Positions 60,517-64,000 of a stretch of DNA of 64,000 nt are shown one piece after another. Origin of the DNA: Sporosarcina sp. Te-1 (GTDB lineage: Bacteria; Bacillota; Bacilli; Bacillales_A; Planococcaceae); NCBI RefSeq assembly GCF_017498505.1, contig NZ_CP071798.1:186001-250000 (forward strand). Direction: 5' to 3'. Position numbers and translations under genes: made by a program. Below the pieces are notes generated by a model that worked only from the letters and a program-made list of their open reading frames with translations, searched no databases and had not been told where the DNA came from. Numbering within the stretch: position 1 is the stretch's first letter; each line of letters begins with the position of its first letter.

Positions 60517-61125
60517 TTGTCGAGAGAATCAGATTTTTACTTGCGCCGACTGCATTCATTGCTCGGAATCATTCCGGTTGGGTTATTTGTTACCCAGCAC
60601 TTGGTAGTCAACCACTTTGCAACTCGCGGTGAAGAAGCATTCAACAACGCGTCCAATTTTATGGGGAACTTGCCTTTCGTTCTTTTCTTGGAATGGTTCA
60701 TCATCTATATTCCATTAATGTTCCACGCGTTCTACGGTGTCTACATAGCTTTCACTGCGAAAAACAATGTACAGCGCTATGGGACGTTCCGAAACTGGAT
60801 GTTCCTTCTTCAACGTGTGACGGGTGTATTCCTCGTCATTTTTATTGCTTGGCATTTATACGAAACAAGAATTCAAAAGGCTCTTGGAACAGAAGTGAAC
60901 TTCGATATGATGGCTAACATCCTAGATAATCCGTTCATGCTTGTGTTCTATATCCTTGGTGTTTTGTCTGCGACATTCCACTTGGCTAATGGCCTTTGGT
61001 CATTCTGTGTCACTTGGGGGATTGCACAATCTCCGCGTTCGCAAACGATTGTCTCGTATATCACAATCATCGCATTTTTAGCTCTTTCCGTAATCGGCGT
61101 GCAGGCAATCTTCGCATTCGTTTGA
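60517..61125 (+). CDS. sdhC: Succinate dehydrogenase cytochrome b558 subunit
   Basis: A 202-residue membrane anchor of complex II, carrying heme b and passing electrons to menaquinone. Five hydrophobic helices (about 14-32, 58-80, 92-113, 135-158, 178-200) contain conserved histidines in LRRLHSLLG, TQHLVVNHF, MFHAFYG, IAWHLYE and TFHLANG, of which four ligate hemes in the B. subtilis type. TTG at 60517 is eight nucleotides from GGGAGGG. First gene of sdhCAB, with a 61-nt gap to sdhA. Confidence 0.95.
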   Translation: MSRESDFYLRRLHSLLGIIPVGLFVTQHLVVNHFATRGEEAFNNASNFMGNLPFVLFLEWFIIYIPLMFHAFYGVYIAFTAKNNVQRYGTFRNWMFLLQRVTGVFLVIFIAWHLYETRIQKALGTEVNFDMMANILDNPFMLVFYILGVLSATFHLANGLWSFCVTWGIAQSPRSQTIVSYITIIAFLALSVIGVQAIFAFV

Positions 61126-61186
61126 TTTCAAAGAGCTGGTATATAGGGATTTTATGAATATGTAAAATTTGAGGAGTGAAACAATA

Positions 61187-62941
61187 ATGGCTAAAGGCAG
61201 ATTGATTGTCGTCGGAGGCGGTCTTGCGGGCTTGATGGCTACCATCAAAGCGGCAGAAGATGGAGTCTCAGTCGACTTATTCTCGCTCGTTCCGGTTAAA
61301 CGCTCCCACTCCGTTTGTGCACAAGGCGGCATTAACGGAGCAGTGAATACGAAAGGGGAAGGCGATTCTCCAGCCATCCACTTTGACGACACTGTTTATG
61401 GAGGAGACTTCTTGGCTAACCAGCCGCCAGTTCAAGCAATGACAGAAGCGGCGCCGGGAATTATCCGTTTGATGGACCGGATGGGGGTAACATTCAACCG
61501 TACTCCGGAAGGATTATTGGATTTCCGCCGTTTTGGCGGTACACTGCATCACCGTACGGCTTTCGCGGGTGCAACGACAGGACAACAGCTTCTCTATGCA
61601 CTGGATGAGCAAGTTCGTCGTTTCGAAGTCGCTGGTTTGGTTCAAAAGTACGAGCACTGGGAATTCCTCGGAATCATCATGGATGATGAAGGGGTTTGCC
61701 GTGGAATCAAAGCACAAAACATGAAGACAATGGAGATTAAAGCGTTCAAAGGGGACGCAGTCATCATGGCGACAGGCGGTCCTGGAATCATCTTTGGAAA
61801 GTCGACTAACTCTGTTATCAACACAGGTTCGGCGGCATCCATCGTGTACCAGCAAGGTGCCAAATATGCGAACGGTGAATTCATCCAAATCCACCCGACT
61901 GCTATCCCTGGGGATGACAAGCTTCGCCTCATGAGTGAATCGGCTCGTGGTGAAGGCGGACGGATCTGGACGTATAAAGACGGTAAGCCATGGTACTTCC
62001 TTGAAGAAAAATATCCGGATTACGGAAACCTCGTACCACGTGATATTGCAACACGTGAAATTTTTGATGTCTGCGTGAATCAAAAATTGGGTGTTAACGG
62101 GGAAAACATGGTATACCTTGACCTTTCCCACAAAGATCCGCATGAATTAGATATTAAACTCGGCGGTATCATTGAAATTTATGAGAAATTTACAGGGGAA
62201 GACCCTCGTAAAGTTCCGATGAAAATCTTCCCGGCAGTCCACTATTCAATGGGCGGCCTATGGGTGGACTACGAACAACATACAAGTATCCCAGGCCTAT
62301 TTGCTGCAGGGGAATGTGATTATTCACAACACGGTGCGAACCGTCTTGGCGCTAACTCGCTTCTTTCAGCCATTTATGGCGGTATGGTTGCCGGTCCAGA
62401 AGCTGTTAAGTACATGAGAGGCGTTAAACGGACAGCTGAAGAGCTTCCTGCTTCCATCTTCGAAACGGCTATCAAGGATGAACAGCAACAATGGGATGCA
62501 ACCTTGAAAATGGAAGGTACGGAAAATGCGTATGTACTTCACCGTGAGCTTGGTGAAGTGATGACCGACAATGTGACGGTTGTCCGTTACAATAAGAACC
62601 TTCAAGAAACGGATTACAAGCTTCAAGAACTTTTGGAGCGGTATGAAAATATTAATATTACAGATACACAGAAATGGTCCAACCAAGGCGCGACGTTTAC
62701 TCGTCAATTGAAGAATATGTTATACTTGGCTCGCGTCATTACGCTAGGAGCATTGAATCGGAACGAAAGCCGTGGAGCCCACTATAAGCCGGAGTTCCCG
62801 AACCGTGACGATGATAACTTCTTGAAGACGACGATAGCGGAATTTGATGGAAAATCTGCACCGATCCTTTCATATGAAGATGTAGATGTTTCCTTGATAC
62901 CTCCGCGTAAACGCGATTATTCCGCGAAGAAAGGAGATTGA
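61187..62941 (+). CDS. sdhA: Succinate dehydrogenase flavoprotein subunit
   Basis: A 584-residue FAD-containing subunit oxidising succinate to fumarate. The FAD motif IVVGGGLAGLMATIKAAEDG is at about 6-25, HSVCAQGGINGAV carries the His that covalently binds FAD, and substrate residues lie in GGRIW...PTA and the catalytic Arg in RDIATREIF; NANSLL-type sequence is HGANRLGANSLLSAIYGG. ATG at 61187 follows GAGGAGTG; the frame to 61169 is leader. It ends overlapping the sdhB region. Confidence 0.97.
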   Translation: MAKGRLIVVGGGLAGLMATIKAAEDGVSVDLFSLVPVKRSHSVCAQGGINGAVNTKGEGDSPAIHFDDTVYGGDFLANQPPVQAMTEAAPGIIRLMDRMGVTFNRTPEGLLDFRRFGGTLHHRTAFAGATTGQQLLYALDEQVRRFEVAGLVQKYEHWEFLGIIMDDEGVCRGIKAQNMKTMEIKAFKGDAVIMATGGPGIIFGKSTNSVINTGSAASIVYQQGAKYANGEFIQIHPTAIPGDDKLRLMSESARGEGGRIWTYKDGKPWYFLEEKYPDYGNLVPRDIATREIFDVCVNQKLGVNGENMVYLDLSHKDPHELDIKLGGIIEIYEKFTGEDPRKVPMKIFPAVHYSMGGLWVDYEQHTSIPGLFAAGECDYSQHGANRLGANSLLSAIYGGMVAGPEAVKYMRGVKRTAEELPASIFETAIKDEQQQWDATLKMEGTENAYVLHRELGEVMTDNVTVVRYNKNLQETDYKLQELLERYENINITDTQKWSNQGATFTRQLKNMLYLARVITLGALNRNESRGAHYKPEFPNRDDDNFLKTTIAEFDGKSAPILSYEDVDVSLIPPRKRDYSAKKGD

Positions 62942-62946
62942 CGGAA

Positions 62947-63744
62947 GTGAGTGAGCAAACTACTGCCGTGAAAGATGCAACTGCTAAAAAAACGGTCCGT
63001 TTCGAGATTCAGCGCCAAGATACTCCTGATTCCAAACCTTATATGGAAAGCTTTGAAATAGATTATAGACCGAACATGAACGTCATTTCGGCCTTAATGG
63101 AAATCCGGAGAAATCCGGTGAATGCGGAAGGCAAGAAAACGACGCCAGTAAACTGGGACATGAACTGTCTGGAGGAAGTTTGTGGTGCTTGTTCGATGGT
63201 CATCAATGGCCGCCCGCGTCAATCGTGTACGGCACTGGTTGACCAATTGACACAACCAATCCGCTTGGAACCGATGAGAACGTTCCCCGTCGTCCGCGAC
63301 TTGGTTGTCGACCGTGAATTCATGTTTGATTCCCTTAAGCGGGTCAAAGCTTGGATTCCGATTGACGGAACGTATGATTTGGGTGAAGGTCCACGGATGC
63401 CGGAACGCAAGCGTCAATGGGCTTATGAATTATCCAAGTGCATGACTTGTGGAGTTTGCCTTGAAGCGTGTCCGAACGTTAACGATAAAACTAACTTTAT
63501 CGGACCAGCGTTGATTTCCCAAGTTCGCTTGTTCAACTCTCACCCAACAGGTGCGATGAACCGCGATGAGCGTCTGGAAACAATCATGGCTGACGGCGGT
63601 ATTGGTGAATGCGGTAACTCGCAAAACTGTGTCGTCGCTTGTCCAAAAGGAATTCCTTTGACAACATCCATTGCAGCTATGAACCGTGCCACTACAGTAC
63701 AAATGTTCAAAAACTTCTTTGGAAGCGACCATATGGTAGACTAA
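62947..63744 (+). CDS. sdhB: Succinate dehydrogenase iron-sulfur subunit
   Basis: A 265-residue subunit with three clusters. The 2Fe-2S ligands are in CLEEVCGACSMV and the later Cys of SCTAL (about 75-98); the 4Fe-4S and 3Fe-4S clusters use CMTCGVCLEACPNV (about 163-176) and CGNSQNCVVACPKG (about 219-232). GTG at 62947 (MSEQT) is ten nucleotides past AAAGGAG and matches homologues; a TTG at 62938 overlapping the sdhA stop is too close. Electrons pass from SdhA to SdhC. A strong terminator follows. Confidence 0.96.
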   Translation: MSEQTTAVKDATAKKTVRFEIQRQDTPDSKPYMESFEIDYRPNMNVISALMEIRRNPVNAEGKKTTPVNWDMNCLEEVCGACSMVINGRPRQSCTALVDQLTQPIRLEPMRTFPVVRDLVVDREFMFDSLKRVKAWIPIDGTYDLGEGPRMPERKRQWAYELSKCMTCGVCLEACPNVNDKTNFIGPALISQVRLFNSHPTGAMNRDERLETIMADGGIGECGNSQNCVVACPKGIPLTTSIAAMNRATTVQMFKNFFGSDHMVD

Positions 63745-63754
63745 TGATTTGGCG

Positions 63755-63796
63755 AGAGCCTCTCTTCGGGGAAACACCCCGTGAGAGGCTCTTTTT
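63755..63796 (+). terminator. Terminator of sdhCAB
   Basis: Perfect 10-bp stem AGAGCCTCTC (63755-63764) / GAGAGGCTCT (63783-63792), inner GGGG/CCCC, five T. Confidence 0.92.
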
Positions 63797-63827
63797 GTGT
63801 TCTCTTCTACTTTGCTTCAGGGTTTGC

Positions 63828-63854
63828 TATAATAACAGAATGAATGTTCATTCA
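63828..63854 (+). promoter_or_regulatory. Extended -10 promoter with FadR box
   Basis: TGCTATAAT (63825-63833) is an extended -10. Just downstream AGAATGAATGTTCATTCA (63837-63854) matches the FadR operator TGAATGANTANTCATTCA at all but two defined positions. It also lies within an 18-bp palindrome AATGAATG-TT-CATTCATT (63839-63856). Repression of the thioesterase gene by FadR is inferred. Confidence 0.65.
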
Positions 63855-63876
63855 TTTTAGGAAGGGAGAGATGATC

Positions 63877-64000
63877 ATGATACCAAGCTATATTGGGGAC
63901 TTTGAAACATGGGAAGCAGGATTTGAATTTTCTGTCCCGGTTACTGTGCGTTTTTCAGAAACAGATATGTACGGACATTTGAATAATACGGTGCCGTTTG
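63877..64000 (+). CDS. Acyl-CoA thioesterase (4HBT), 3'-truncated
   Basis: The window ends 41 codons into the gene: MIPSYIGDFETW, then FSVPVTVRFSETDMYGHLNN. The motif V-R-F-S-E-T-D-M-x-G-H-L-N-N is the hotdog-fold 4-hydroxybenzoyl-CoA thioesterase active-site region, with the catalytic Asp. In B. subtilis ysmA, a gene of this family, also follows sdhB. ATG at 63877 is the better start after GGAAGGGAG; ATG at 63871 is too close to it. The promoter carries a FadR-like box, tying it to fatty-acid metabolism. Confidence 0.85.
   Translation, partial: MIPSYIGDFETWEAGFEFSVPVTVRFSETDMYGHLNNTVPF

Overview
The window is chromosomal DNA from a low-to-moderate GC, endospore-forming Gram-positive bacterium of the order Bacillales. 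Gene order, the sspI spore-protein gene, AUU-started infC, AGGAGG-type ribosome sites with frequent TTG/GTG starts, and a meso-diaminopimelate dehydrogenase (known from Lysinibacillus/Sporosarcina-type bacilli) together suggest Planococcaceae, perhaps Sporosarcina-like. The genus is an inference. No prophage, IS element, CRISPR array or rRNA operon was seen.

Layout. (1) 1-3.4 kb: a truncated TPR protein, then infC-rpmI-rplT behind an attenuated leader, ysdA (DUF1294), and ysdB with a sigma-W-type promoter. (2) 3.4-36.6 kb: about 33 kb that is not between ysdB and ysdC in B. subtilis. It holds a dUTPase, an XRE regulator overlapping a membrane phosphoesterase, an oxidoreductase, fhs, two c-di-GMP proteins (an active-looking GGDEF and a degenerate-GGDEF/EAL), PepF, a chemoreceptor, a ferredoxin-NADP reductase, a GntR/DUF1648 pair, a PdaC-like deacetylase, trhO, a vWA lipoprotein, PopT (DUF368), a decayed gene behind a GNAT gene, catalase with PerR-like boxes, petA-psd facing away from pssA, tRNA-Ser(CGA), an overlapping MerR/thioredoxin-fold pair, a hemerythrin, recQ, an MFS transporter and ddh. 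(3) 36.8-64 kb: a conserved B. subtilis-like block: ysdC, argF (tandem ARG boxes), sspI, ysgA, T-box-pheST, rnhC, zapA, cvpA, polX, mutS2, yshE, lcfA-fadR-fadB-etfB-etfA, trxA, uvrC, yslB, sdhCAB and the start of a ysmA-like thioesterase. lysC, which lies between uvrC and yslB in B. subtilis, is absent.

How the genes work together. Fatty-acid degradation (lcfA, fadB, etfBA) is governed by the embedded TetR repressor FadR. A perfect 14+4+14 inverted repeat covers the fadR start point, and another near-consensus FadR box precedes the thioesterase at the right edge. Electrons from ETF and from succinate dehydrogenase enter the respiratory chain. PssA, Psd and PetA form a phosphatidylethanolamine synthesis and transbilayer-distribution set; PopT recycles undecaprenyl phosphate. 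The translation genes each carry a classic RNA switch: an L20-type attenuator for infC and a UUC-specifier T-box for pheST.

Most noteworthy unexplained signals: a seven-unit array of GCATAA-type words at an exact 20/21-bp period upstream of lcfA; face-to-face promoters for sdhCAB and yslB whose -10 boxes form the two arms of one palindrome; the 86-bp merR/thioredoxin overlap with lost cysteines and a MerR-type 20-bp promoter spacer; and a recQ whose best ribosome site points to an ATC codon. Most of the window is ordinary core genome. No convincingly new multi-gene system was found.
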